From contig NZ_SNXB01000002.1 in assembly GCF_004362055.1 (NCBI RefSeq), forward strand, positions 124,001 to 188,000: a DNA stretch of 64,000 nt, in the 5' to 3' direction. Below the pieces are notes generated by a model. That model was given only the letters and a program-made list of their open reading frames with translations, was not told where the DNA came from and did no database searches. Positions 25,535 through 33,351 of the stretch are shown here, piece after piece. Numbering within the stretch: position 1 is the stretch's first letter; each line of letters begins with the position of its first letter. Source of the stretch: Flavobacterium sp. 245 (GTDB taxonomy: Bacteria; Bacteroidota; Bacteroidia; Flavobacteriales; Flavobacteriaceae). Made by a program: the position numbers and the translations under genes.

Positions 25535-26254
25535 TTACACAGTTTTTAAACATCTTACGACGAAATTAATAATTGAGCCTTGCGACTTATTGATTTCAAT
25601 ACCAACCACAGCCACTAAAGGCAAGGTTAATCTATCCGTCAAACCTTGAAGGACTTTTCCATCTGCCAAAACAGCTTGAACTGGGTCAATATCACGGCTT
25701 AAAGTTTGCAATTCAAATGGAAGATATTTTACAACCTGACCATTTGAGTACTGATAAGACAAATCACTTACTGAATCGTCAACAGTCATAACAGCCAAAT
25801 CAAATCCCTGAACATCTATTTTTTTGTTGAACTCCTCTGATGCAACAGATTTTTGTTCGAAGAAAAATAAATTGTTGGTTTGTTGTGGCTCTTCAATACC
25901 GTGTAAATCGTAACGTTTATCTGCAATTAAATCTTCAAGAGTAATTTTAATACTCTCTTTATCTGCAAGATAAATTGAACCTTCGTCTGCCAATTCGCAT
26001 AATGCAATCAGGGCATTATCAGCATCGGATTGAGTGTTTTCAGTTCCGTAGGTACTTGCTAAAATGAAATCTTTAAGCAACACTTTGTTTGCTAAAATGA
26101 CATTCGAACCGTTTCCACGCTCAATGTAAATACTAATTTTTTCAGTTGTTAAGGCTGATAAAGCCAAATCACTTGAAAGAATTAAAGCACCGATTGCTTT
26201 TGTTACTTGTAATTCTGGCGATTTTGTAACGCCTGTAATAGTTGCAATTTTCAT
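25535..26254 (-). CDS. Candidate major capsid protein of the provirus
   Basis: The 239-residue soluble protein has no membrane helix. It alternates short predicted strands (LTTEKISIYIERG, SIYLADKESIKITLEDL, KIDVQGFDLAVMTVDD, LTLPLVAVVGIEI) with loops, consistent with jelly-roll architecture. It is the largest soluble late product, directly behind the regulatory iterons and first in the late run, which is the usual place for a highly expressed capsid gene. A double jelly-roll as in FLiP or PM2 would be at the lower size limit. The assignment is inference; a structure prediction would decide. Confidence 0.55.
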   Translation of the reverse strand: MKIATITGVTKSPELQVTKAIGALILSSDLALSALTTEKISIYIERGNGSNVILANKVLLKDFILASTYGTENTQSDADNALIALCELADEGSIYLADKESIKITLEDLIADKRYDLHGIEEPQQTNNLFFFEQKSVASEEFNKKIDVQGFDLAVMTVDDSVSDLSYQYSNGQVVKYLPFELQTLSRDIDPVQAVLADGKVLQGLTDRLTLPLVAVVGIEINKSQGSIINFVVRCLKTV

Positions 26255-26315
26255 TTGTTATAAATTTTATTTGTTTAATTTCTTTCACAAAGGTTATTGC
26301 AACTATTATTCGACG

Positions 26316-26365
26316 TTCCCTAAAATTCCCTATAATTCCCTATTTTTCCCTAATTTTCCCTATAA
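26316..26365. promoter_or_regulatory. Five 10-bp iterons (TTCCCTA) upstream of the capsid gene
   Basis: TTCCCTA occurs at 26316, 26326, 26336, 26346 and 26356 with an exact 10-bp period and AT-only spacers. The sites thus face one side of the helix. The first unit on the minus strand overlaps the stop codon of the 55-residue gene, and the capsid start lies 61 bases away. This looks like a cooperative binding site for Rep or a small regulator, or part of a replication origin. Confidence 0.7.
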
Positions 26366-26527
26366 TATGCCGTAGTTTATTAAGTCTTGAACGGTTAAAT
26401 AGTTCCTTTTTAAAGCAAGAGAATCAATAATTGTTTGATATTCTTTACAAGCAGTTTTATAGCTTAATTCAAGAATATGCATTAACTGGGTTTTAGTTAC
26501 TTTTTGGCTTGTATTCTGTGTTTTCAT
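26360..26527 (-). CDS. 55-residue small phage protein, possible DNA-binding regulator
   Basis: The product begins MKTQNTSQKVTKTQLMHILE and ends KRNYLTVQDLINYGIL. The last part resembles a helix-turn-helix entry (LTVQDLINYGI), as in small phage excisionase-like or MerR-like proteins, but it is too short for a firm call. It starts 3 bases after the rep stop and its stop codon lies within the first iteron. A role in reading the iterons is a natural guess. Confidence 0.55.
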   Translation of the reverse strand: MKTQNTSQKVTKTQLMHILELSYKTACKEYQTIIDSLALKRNYLTVQDLINYGIL

Positions 26528-26530
26528 GGC

Positions 26531-27724
26531 TTATAGAAATAAAAGTTGATGTTCGTGGAATAATTCAGAATCAAAATCATTTACTAACTTTTCCTTTGTT
26601 CTAAATTCGTGCAGATAGAAATGTAATTTGTTTTGAAACCAATTCATAAGTGGTTTTTCTGTAATCATATCTAAATCTTCAAGTAAAAGATTTAGAGCAA
26701 CGATATAAGATATATCCTGATTGTTTGCGTAATATTCTCTAAATAGAGATTTTGCAAGACGTTTTTTAATTGTTGTCGAAGAAAGAACAACCTTTTTTAA
26801 ACGTTTGATTATAGGATTGAATTTTGTTATTTGAGATTGTAAAAAATCAAAATCGAACAAAACGATAAGCTTTTCTTTATTGATTTGACTTTTACCAGTA
26901 TTCTCACGAAGTTCAAAAAAACCTTTATTTGCAATTTTTAATAATTCATAAAGGTTTGCTTTATCAAAAATACCCCAAGTCATTGTTTGACTGATATTTA
27001 AATCTAATTTTGAGTATTCATTTAAACCTCTAAAAAACGCTGAATTTAACTGATATTCAAAACGCCAAACATTGTCATTTTTCAAACCATTATTTGCGTA
27101 ATATTCGTTTATATATGGTTTTTCAGTCAGTTGCAACGACAGCGTTTTGTTATAGCATCGTATTATTTTGTCAGATGTTCTTTTCCCAATTTGGAAACCG
27201 TTAAGTATTGATTTTCCTTTATAGGTTTCAAAATAGCTTTGTAAATTTTTAGGACGCCCCGAAATAAGGTAGTTACCTGCAACAACATTACTATATAAAT
27301 TACGGTAAGAATTGTTGATATCAGACTTATCAAGGCAGATATCCAGTCTATTAACAGACTTAAATATGTAGTTTGTTTCATCGCAAAAAGCATTTATGAC
27401 ACCTCTTAAGGCATCGTTAGACAATGTGTAAAATAAATTGTTTTCGAATTGTAGTTGTGCAAATTGTTCGCTCATGATTGCCGAGCGTGGTATTGCTGTA
27501 TAAATTCCAATTTTTAAATCTTCATAATATAAATCTGCTCTAAGCTCAAAAATCTTAGTTCCGTATTCATAAGGTTTTAGGCGAAACTTTGAATGTTCGG
27601 GAAATTCTCCAAACGGCTGACCCTCTAGATTGATAATTAAGTAGTCTATATTTATAAGAGTAGGTTTTAAATTATTGTTTTTGAATTTAGTTTGGGCTTG
27701 ATGCCTTTCTTTATATGAAATCAT
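26531..27724 (-). CDS. Rolling-circle replication initiator (Rep_trans/replication initiation factor type)
   Basis: The 397-residue protein shows the ordered motifs of this family: IDYLIINLEG near 26-35, SVNRLDICLD at 123-132 (the RxDIaxD metal/strand motif), RCYNKTLSLQL near 189-199 and WRFEYQL at 220-226. Such proteins nick one strand at a specific origin through a tyrosine and start rolling-circle replication of plasmids and ssDNA phages. A perfect stem-loop lies 28 bases upstream of the start codon and is a likely nick site. The C-terminal half is helical and unassigned. Confidence 0.78.
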   Translation of the reverse strand: MISYKERHQAQTKFKNNNLKPTLINIDYLIINLEGQPFGEFPEHSKFRLKPYEYGTKIFELRADLYYEDLKIGIYTAIPRSAIMSEQFAQLQFENNLFYTLSNDALRGVINAFCDETNYIFKSVNRLDICLDKSDINNSYRNLYSNVVAGNYLISGRPKNLQSYFETYKGKSILNGFQIGKRTSDKIIRCYNKTLSLQLTEKPYINEYYANNGLKNDNVWRFEYQLNSAFFRGLNEYSKLDLNISQTMTWGIFDKANLYELLKIANKGFFELRENTGKSQINKEKLIVLFDFDFLQSQITKFNPIIKRLKKVVLSSTTIKKRLAKSLFREYYANNQDISYIVALNLLLEDLDMITEKPLMNWFQNKLHFYLHEFRTKEKLVNDFDSELFHEHQLLFL

Positions 27725-27751
27725 TGTTTTTTAGTAGGTTTGAGTGAGTTA

Positions 27752-27775
27752 GTTGCCGTTATACCCTACGGCAAC
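27752..27775. other. Perfect stem-loop upstream of rep, candidate double-strand origin
   Basis: GTTGCCGT (27752-27759) and ACGGCAAC (27768-27775) form an 8-bp stem around the 8-base loop TATACCCT. Its GC-rich stem stands out in an AT-rich setting and lies just before rep, as in many rolling-circle origins with a nick in the loop. The loop TACCCTA is close to the TTCCCTA iterons. It could also be a rep operator. Confidence 0.6.
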
Positions 27776-27807
27776 AATTGAAAAATCGAAAGGGGAGTAG
27801 CAAAAAA

Positions 27808-28134
27808 TTAATTTTCCGAATCCTGCCAAAGTGAATAATGATTTTTAGGTAAATCATTTATTGTAAATTCTTTCTTTGATATAGCTTCGGTTATTTTCTT
27901 TTCAACTTCACAAAATTTGTTTTTATAGTTTGAAATCTCAGAATTAAAAAAAACATTTATCTGCTGACCAATTTTTTTAATTTCTCTAATCGTAAAATCA
28001 TGCTGATGTTTAAGACCAAGTAAGTCGACAGTTTCTACAGGATATTTTGAATACTCGTTTAAATCATGATTTAAACCAGCTAATTCCAAGAGTAAATTTT
28101 CTCGTTTTTGAATTAAAAGTATAATTGTTGACAT
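27808..28134 (-). CDS. Early phage protein of unknown function, coiled-coil-like
   Basis: The 108-residue soluble protein is highly charged and mostly helical (LLIQKRENLLLELAGLNHDLNEY ... FCEVEKKITEAISKKEF). It lies between the first gene and rep, 3 bases after its neighbour, so it is likely expressed early with rep. No motif recognised. Confidence 0.6.
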   Translation of the reverse strand: MSTIILLIQKRENLLLELAGLNHDLNEYSKYPVETVDLLGLKHQHDFTIREIKKIGQQINVFFNSEISNYKNKFCEVEKKITEAISKKEFTINDLPKNHYSLWQDSEN

Positions 28135-28137
28135 ATA

Positions 28138-28446
28138 TTAAGGTGTTAAAAGATTATGTTTAAGAAGTTTTGTAATAAGCGTTTTCTGAGAATTGCAGTA
28201 AAAAATAAATTCATGAACACAAAAAGATTGTGTTACTATAAAGCAATCCGTACAAACTTTAATTGTAATTCCTATATTTGAACCACGGATTCTTAGAAAT
28301 AATGTTTTAAACTTTAAATGAGAGGTTTTGCAAAATGGGCGCATTTTTTTTAAAAATGTTTTTGCATTGAAATTTGTGTGACGCATCTTGTTTAATTCTA
28401 CAAGTAATAGAGTGTAATTCTCTAAAGAAGATCGTTTTAAAGCCAT
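28138..28446 (-). CDS. Early phage protein of unknown function, first gene of the run
   Basis: The 102-residue basic protein contains several Cys residues (PFCKTSHLKF, KVCTDCFIVTQSFC), which could bind a metal or form a small fold. It starts 28 bases from the right attachment site, so its promoter must lie across or beyond attR in the provirus and across attP in the circular form. Expression could therefore change on integration. No family recognised. Confidence 0.55.
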   Translation of the reverse strand: MALKRSSLENYTLLLVELNKMRHTNFNAKTFLKKMRPFCKTSHLKFKTLFLRIRGSNIGITIKVCTDCFIVTQSFCVHEFIFYCNSQKTLITKLLKHNLLTP

Positions 28447-28474
28447 TTGGTATAGTTAATAAGTTATACCACAA

Positions 28475-28502
28475 ATGAACTATAATTTATATTATGTAAA
28501 AT
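28475..28502 (+). promoter_or_regulatory. Right attachment site (attR), nearly canonical dif
   Basis: XerC arm ATGAACTATAA (28475-28485), centre TTTATA (28486-28491) and XerD arm TTATGTAAAAT (28492-28502). The XerD arm differs from the Escherichia coli dif arm TTATGTTAAAT at one base of 11, and the centre TTTATA from TGTATA at one of 6. This is probably the functional dif of the replicon after integration. Confidence 0.78.
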
Positions 28503-28595
28503 AGAATTTATTTGAAACAGATGATACAGAATCACTCATCTATACTTTTGTAAAAAGATTTTAATTAGAAAGCTCTCAAACTATATTATAAAAAA

Positions 28596-28760
28596 TTATA
28601 GCTCTCCTCTGTTTGAAAAACCTTTCCAAAAAGTTTTGTATAGAATTAAAAACCAAATAATTATATAATTAAAAAGCTTAAAAAAGTTTTTTAAAGCCTT
28701 GAATCCAGTAAATCTTAACATTTCTTTAAAATATTCAGATTCTGACCAAGATGCTTTCAT
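28596..28760 (-). CDS. Small membrane protein, DUF6747-like
   Basis: The 54-residue product begins MKASWSESEYFKEMLRFTGF, continues KALKNFFKLFNYIIIWFLIL and ends basic. The pattern of a short amphipathic start, LKNFFK and one membrane helix recalls the DUF6747 family of Bacteroidota. It lies just outside attR and is therefore probably a host gene. Identification is tentative. Confidence 0.5.
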   Translation of the reverse strand: MKASWSESEYFKEMLRFTGFKALKNFFKLFNYIIIWFLILYKTFWKGFSNRGEL

Positions 28761-28817
28761 TGTAAGACTTTATTTTATTATTTTTACATTCGATACTTTA
28801 AAAAAATTATCAAACGT

Positions 28818-30737
28818 ATGAATACAATTGCTGAGCATATTGCAGATTTTTTAAAAGAATACCCGCCATTTAATAATTTGACTTTTCAGGAATTATCTGA
28901 TATTGCAAGCAATATCCGTGTACTTAATTTAGAAAAACATACGGTGCTGTTTCAAAACAACGATACACTTCATGATAGTTTTTATGTTGTAGCTTCGGGC
29001 GTTATCAATTTAACTACAATTGCTGATGCTGAGGAAACGATTATCAATAAATGTCATGAAGGCGATATTTTTGGGTTAAGACCTTTCTTTGCCAAGAATA
29101 ATTATATGATGACGGCCAAAGCGCGTGAAGAAAGTATTATATACGCAATTCCTATAGCTGTTTTCAGACCTTTTGTTGCTAATAATTCTGACGTACTGAA
29201 CTTCTTGCTGGAGAGTTTTGCGACAAATTCAAGAAATACCAAAGATAGTGTCAATTCTAACGGAAAAATGATTTCTGACACCTCTTTTTATGTAGATCAG
29301 CAATCAGAAATGCAATATATTCAGTCACTTAACTACAACAATTCACCTTTGACGACTGAAGCAACTCATATTGTTAAAGACGTTGCTATTTTAATGACTG
29401 AGGCAATGGTTGACAATATTATTGTTTGTGGCGAAAAAAACCGTCCAATTGGTATTGTTACTGCTACTGATTTGGCTTCGAAAATCGCAACTGGGCGCTA
29501 TCCTATTACTGAGTCTATTGACAAAATCATGTCATCCCCAGTAGTTACGGTAATTGAAAATGTGTCACTGGCCGAAGCACAATTACTTATGCTTAAGCAT
29601 AACGTAACTCATTTATGTGTTACTAAAGACGGTACAAGTAAATCTGCAGTAAAAGGAATTATATCTGAGCATGATCTTATTGTCGCTCAAGCCAGTAATC
29701 CAGGAGTTTTAATTAAAGAAATTAAGCGTTCTCAGCTGCCGAAAGATTTAAAACAAATTCGCGATCGCCTTTCTGATCTGATTCAAAATTCGATCCAAAA
29801 AAATATTCCTATTTCGCATGTCAGCAATATTGCAAGCGAAATAAATCTAGCCATTATCAAACGTTCTGTTGAGTTGTCTATTTTAGATTTAGGCTCACCT
29901 CCTGCTCGTTTTGCGTGGTTAAGCATTGGAAGCCAAGGACGTAAAGAACAATTATTGCTTACCGATCAAGACAGTATTTTAATATTTGAAGATGTTACTC
30001 CAGAAAAATACAGAGAAGTAAAAGATTACTTTTTAAGACTGGCCAAAAGAACCACTACTATTTTAGAAAAAGTAGGTTATGAATTTTGTCCAAACGGACA
30101 TATGGGAAGCAATATGTTGTGGTGTAAATCATTGACTGACTGGACAAAACAATACAACAGTTGGATGAATACTCCAGGTGAGAACAGCAATGACCTGAGC
30201 AGTATTTTCTTTGATTATGAAATTGTTTTTGGTGAACCAAAAATTGAAGAAGTGATCGAAAACGTGATTTTTAAAAATGCCGTTAACAATACTTTGTTTT
30301 TTGACTTTTTAGGAAATGATGCTTTGAAAAAGAATTCTCCATTGAGTTTTTTCAAAAAATTTATTGTTGAAGAAGAAGGACCAAATAAAACGAAATTTGA
30401 TATTAAAACACGTGCTTTAATGCCATTAATTGACGCAGCACGTTTACTGATTTTAAATGCTAACATAAAAGGAATCAAGAATACGTATTTAAGATTCAAA
30501 CAGCTGGCAATTACAGATTCTAAAAATGCTGAGATATATTTAAGTTGTGCCGAAGCTTTTTTAACGCTCTCAAAATTTAGAACTGTTGAAGGATTAAAAA
30601 ATGACGATTCTGGACAATATATTAATTTAAGAGAAATGTCTAAAACAGACAAAGAAAAGTTAAAAAATGCTTTGACCCCAATGAAAGATCTTGAGGAATT
30701 AATTAAGAGTAAATTTCAACTTACACAATTCTCGTAA
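28818..30737 (+). CDS. cNMP-binding/CBS/DUF294 putative nucleotidyltransferase
   Basis: The 639-residue protein has four parts in order: a cyclic-nucleotide-binding-like domain (about 10-130: LEKHTVLFQNNDTLHDSFYVVASG), two CBS repeats (about 175-300: VGIVTATDLAS-like and GIISEHDLIV), a DUF294 nucleotidyltransferase domain with IGSQGRKEQLLLTDQDSILIF near residue 373, and a C-terminal helical DUF294_C domain. The GS...DQD residues fit a polymerase-beta-type active site. Its target is unknown. The family is often found beside acetyl-CoA synthetase and an exonuclease-like gene, as here, which suggests a link with acetate metabolism. The next gene follows after 3 bases. Confidence 0.85.
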   Translation: MNTIAEHIADFLKEYPPFNNLTFQELSDIASNIRVLNLEKHTVLFQNNDTLHDSFYVVASGVINLTTIADAEETIINKCHEGDIFGLRPFFAKNNYMMTAKAREESIIYAIPIAVFRPFVANNSDVLNFLLESFATNSRNTKDSVNSNGKMISDTSFYVDQQSEMQYIQSLNYNNSPLTTEATHIVKDVAILMTEAMVDNIIVCGEKNRPIGIVTATDLASKIATGRYPITESIDKIMSSPVVTVIENVSLAEAQLLMLKHNVTHLCVTKDGTSKSAVKGIISEHDLIVAQASNPGVLIKEIKRSQLPKDLKQIRDRLSDLIQNSIQKNIPISHVSNIASEINLAIIKRSVELSILDLGSPPARFAWLSIGSQGRKEQLLLTDQDSILIFEDVTPEKYREVKDYFLRLAKRTTTILEKVGYEFCPNGHMGSNMLWCKSLTDWTKQYNSWMNTPGENSNDLSSIFFDYEIVFGEPKIEEVIENVIFKNAVNNTLFFDFLGNDALKKNSPLSFFKKFIVEEEGPNKTKFDIKTRALMPLIDAARLLILNANIKGIKNTYLRFKQLAITDSKNAEIYLSCAEAFLTLSKFRTVEGLKNDDSGQYINLREMSKTDKEKLKNALTPMKDLEELIKSKFQLTQFS

Positions 30738-30740
30738 AAT

Positions 30741-31337
30741 ATGCTAGACTGGCTAAAAAATATTAATAAAGAATATCCAGATTTTTGGAAAGATTACTTA
30801 AATAAATTCGAAACAAAACCTAATCGATTTGTTGTTTTATCAACCGAAACGTCTGGTTTGAACCCGAATAAAGATGTTATTTTGTCTTTAGGCGCATTTT
30901 CAGTAGTCGATGACAGTATTGTGATCAAGGATAATTTTGAATCTGTTTTGCTGCAATATAAATTTTTGCAGGATAACGGGCTTTCAAATGAATTTATCAT
31001 TGAAAGCAAAATGAGTAAAATGCAGGAACCTGAAGCATTGCAGGCTTTTATTAATTTTCTTGGAAATGCCATTTTAGTTGGTCATCATATCAATTTTGAT
31101 ATTGAAATGCTCAATTCATCATTAGAACGTCTCGATTGTGGAAGATTAAAAAATGAAGCTCTGGACGTTGACGTAATGTACAGAAAGTTAATGGACATTA
31201 ATGACAAACAGTTTTCTCTTGATGATTTATGCGAAATTTATAAAATTCCTAAAAGCGACAGAAACTCATCTGCAGAAGACGCTTACAGAATCGCACTTTT
31301 ATTTTTAAAATTAAAATCGAGATTAGGGATTAAGTAA
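30741..31337 (+). CDS. DnaQ-like 3'-5' exonuclease fold, active site degenerate
   Basis: The 198-residue protein has the DEDD exonuclease fold. Of the catalytic set, Exo I reads VVLSTETSGL, with Ser34 where DxE enzymes have Asp. Exo II keeps Asp120 (VGHHINFDIE). Exo III reads NSSAEDA, with Asn175 in place of the His and Asp180 kept. Two of the five expected residues are thus changed, so nuclease activity is doubtful. It forms a two-gene operon with the DUF294 protein, 3 bases apart, and may act as its partner. It ends at a strong bidirectional terminator. Confidence 0.8.
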   Translation: MLDWLKNINKEYPDFWKDYLNKFETKPNRFVVLSTETSGLNPNKDVILSLGAFSVVDDSIVIKDNFESVLLQYKFLQDNGLSNEFIIESKMSKMQEPEALQAFINFLGNAILVGHHINFDIEMLNSSLERLDCGRLKNEALDVDVMYRKLMDINDKQFSLDDLCEIYKIPKSDRNSSAEDAYRIALLFLKLKSRLGIK

Positions 31338-31388
31338 ATTAAATACCTTTACGCAATGTTGAACTAAGATTTAAATTAGTATAAATAA

Positions 31389-31417
31389 AAATGCCTCTTA
31401 AAATCTAAGAGGCATTT
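31389..31417. terminator. Bidirectional terminator between exonuclease-like gene and acs
   Basis: AAATGCCTCTTA (31389-31400) pairs perfectly with TAAGAGGCATTT (31406-31417) around a 5-base loop, followed by T-rich sequence on both sides of the convergent genes. Confidence 0.9.
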
Positions 31418-31443
31418 TTTTTATTTTCAGAAGATTGAAATCA

Positions 31444-33351
31444 CTAGATTTTTCCTTGTGTAATTTCTTCTACAATTTCCGGATTCAATAATGTTGAAGT
31501 ATCCCCAAAGTTAGAGAAATCACCTTCAGCAATTTTACGTAATATTCTACGCATAATTTTCCCAGAACGTGTTTTTGGCAAACCTGATACAAACTGAATT
31601 TTATCCAGTTTTGCAATTGGGCCAATGTGATCAGAAATATATTGATTAATTTCTTTAGACAAGTTTTCTTTATTTCTTACTTCTCCAGTTTCTTTTAGAA
31701 TCACATAACCATATAATGCATTTCCTTTAATATCATGTGGGAATCCAACAATTGCAGATTCTGCAACCGCAGGATGCTCATTAATAGCATCTTCAATTGG
31801 AGCAGTTCCTAAATTATGACCAGAAACAATCACAACATCATCTACTCTACCTGTGATTCTGTAATAACCTACTTCATCTCTTAATGCACCGTCTCCTGTA
31901 AAATATTTTCCAGGGAAAGCAGAGAAATAAGTTTCTTTATAACGATCGTGATCATTCCAGATCGTTCTTGCAATTCCCGGCCATGGGAATTTAATACACA
32001 AACTTCCAACAACTTGATTACCTTCAATTTCATTACGTTTTTCATCCATTAAAACTGGCTGAATTCCTGGTAATGGCAAAGTTGCATAAGTTGGTTTTGT
32101 TGGTGTTACAAACGCAATTGGAGAAATCATGATTCCACCTGTTTCTGTTTGCCACCAAGTATCTACAACCGGGCATCTCTTATCTCCAACGTGGTCGTTG
32201 AACCAGTGCCAAGCTTCTTCATTGATTGGCTCTCCAACAGATCCAATAACTTTAAGCGATTTTAGAGGATATTTTTGAATATAATCTAAGCTTTCTTTTG
32301 CTAATGAACGAATTGCTGTCGGTGCCGTATAAAATTGAGTGATTTTATGTTTTTCGATAATATCCCAAAAACGGCTAAAGTCTGGATAAGACGGAACTCC
32401 TTCAAAAATTACAGTTGTTCCTCCGTTTAATAAAGGTCCGTATAAAATATAAGAATGTCCTGTAATCCAGCCAATATCAGCTGTACACCAGAAAATATCA
32501 TTTTCTTCGTGACTAAAAACATTTTTAAATGTATAAGCAGTATAAACCATATAACCTGCTGTGGTATGAACCATTCCTTTTGGTTTTCCTGTTGATCCTG
32601 AAGTATATAAGATAAACAAAGGATCTTCGGCATCCATGATTTCAGCAACACTGTTATCAAGAGCTGCATCTAACAATGGCTGCAACCAGATATCACGGCC
32701 TTCTTTCATTTTTACATCTGTTTTAGTTCTTTTGGCAACCAAAACTTTTGTTACAGAAGGACAAGTATCTAAAGCTTCATCAACAATCCCTTTAAGATCA
32801 ATTGTTTTGTTTCCTCTATAACCTCCATCAGAAGTAATAACCATTTTACACTCACAGTCATTAATTCTTGCTGAAACAGCTGAAGCAGAAAATCCAGCAA
32901 AAACAACTGAATGTATTGCTCCAATTCTAGCACAAGCCAAAACAGCAACCGCCAATTCTGGAATCATTGGCAAATAAATACAAACCCTGTCTCCTTTGCG
33001 AATACCTTGCTCGCGCAAAACATTTGCCATTTTTGAAACGCGTTCATACAATTCATTATATGTAATATGGATAGCTTCTTCAGACGGATCATTCGGTTCA
33101 AAAATAATCGCCGTTTTCTCGCCTCTTTTGCTTAAATGTCTATCGATACAGTTTTTTGTAATATTAACTTTAGCGTCAGTAAACCATTTTACTTCGGCAT
33201 CGGCCATATTAAAATCAACTACTTTTTCCCATTGTTGGTACCAAGTAAAATTTTCCTCAGCAATTTTACCCCAAAATTTTCTTGGTTCCCTTATTGACTT
33301 ATTGTAATGTTTAAAATATTGTTCTAAATTTTCAATTTTATAATAACTCAT
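31444..33351 (-). CDS. acs: Acetyl-CoA synthetase (acetate-CoA ligase)
   Basis: The 635-residue protein is of full family length. It has the AMP-binding core YTSGSTGKPKGMVHTT near residue 265, the WWQTETGG motif near 410, the YFTGDGALRDEVGYYRITGRVDDVV hinge near 500, and the catalytic, acetylatable Lys in LPKTRSGKIMRRILR near 603. It activates acetate to acetyl-CoA using ATP. It lies convergent with the DUF294/exonuclease-like pair, a known genomic association of this enzyme. No acetate permease gene is nearby. Confidence 0.95.
   Translation of the reverse strand: MSYYKIENLEQYFKHYNKSIREPRKFWGKIAEENFTWYQQWEKVVDFNMADAEVKWFTDAKVNITKNCIDRHLSKRGEKTAIIFEPNDPSEEAIHITYNELYERVSKMANVLREQGIRKGDRVCIYLPMIPELAVAVLACARIGAIHSVVFAGFSASAVSARINDCECKMVITSDGGYRGNKTIDLKGIVDEALDTCPSVTKVLVAKRTKTDVKMKEGRDIWLQPLLDAALDNSVAEIMDAEDPLFILYTSGSTGKPKGMVHTTAGYMVYTAYTFKNVFSHEENDIFWCTADIGWITGHSYILYGPLLNGGTTVIFEGVPSYPDFSRFWDIIEKHKITQFYTAPTAIRSLAKESLDYIQKYPLKSLKVIGSVGEPINEEAWHWFNDHVGDKRCPVVDTWWQTETGGIMISPIAFVTPTKPTYATLPLPGIQPVLMDEKRNEIEGNQVVGSLCIKFPWPGIARTIWNDHDRYKETYFSAFPGKYFTGDGALRDEVGYYRITGRVDDVVIVSGHNLGTAPIEDAINEHPAVAESAIVGFPHDIKGNALYGYVILKETGEVRNKENLSKEINQYISDHIGPIAKLDKIQFVSGLPKTRSGKIMRRILRKIAEGDFSNFGDTSTLLNPEIVEEITQGKI

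Larger units (their letters stand above)
20618..28502. mobile_element. Xer-integrated provirus of a small non-tailed (probably ssDNA, FLiP-like) phage
   Basis: Two dif-like sites in direct orientation bound about 7.86 kb. The interior holds a compact minus-strand gene run: two small early genes, Rep, a tiny 55-residue protein, a capsid candidate, an Ala-rich membrane protein, several tiny membrane proteins, a P5-like peptidoglycan hydrolase, a membrane protein and a possible spike. A structured, nearly gene-free region of 720 bases and one secreted-protein gene complete it. There is no integrase, terminase, tail, Zot or FtsK-type ATPase gene. Rolling-circle Rep plus non-tailed membrane-type genes and dif flanks support an Xer-exploiting ssDNA phage. 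Relationship to FLiP (Finnlakeviridae) is inferred from gene style and host, without sequence search. Confidence 0.8.

Noticed and set aside
26316..26365. Short regular repeats as a possible CRISPR
   Set aside because: Units are 7 bases with 3-base spacers; CRISPR repeats and spacers are each over 20 bases. Iterons explain it better.
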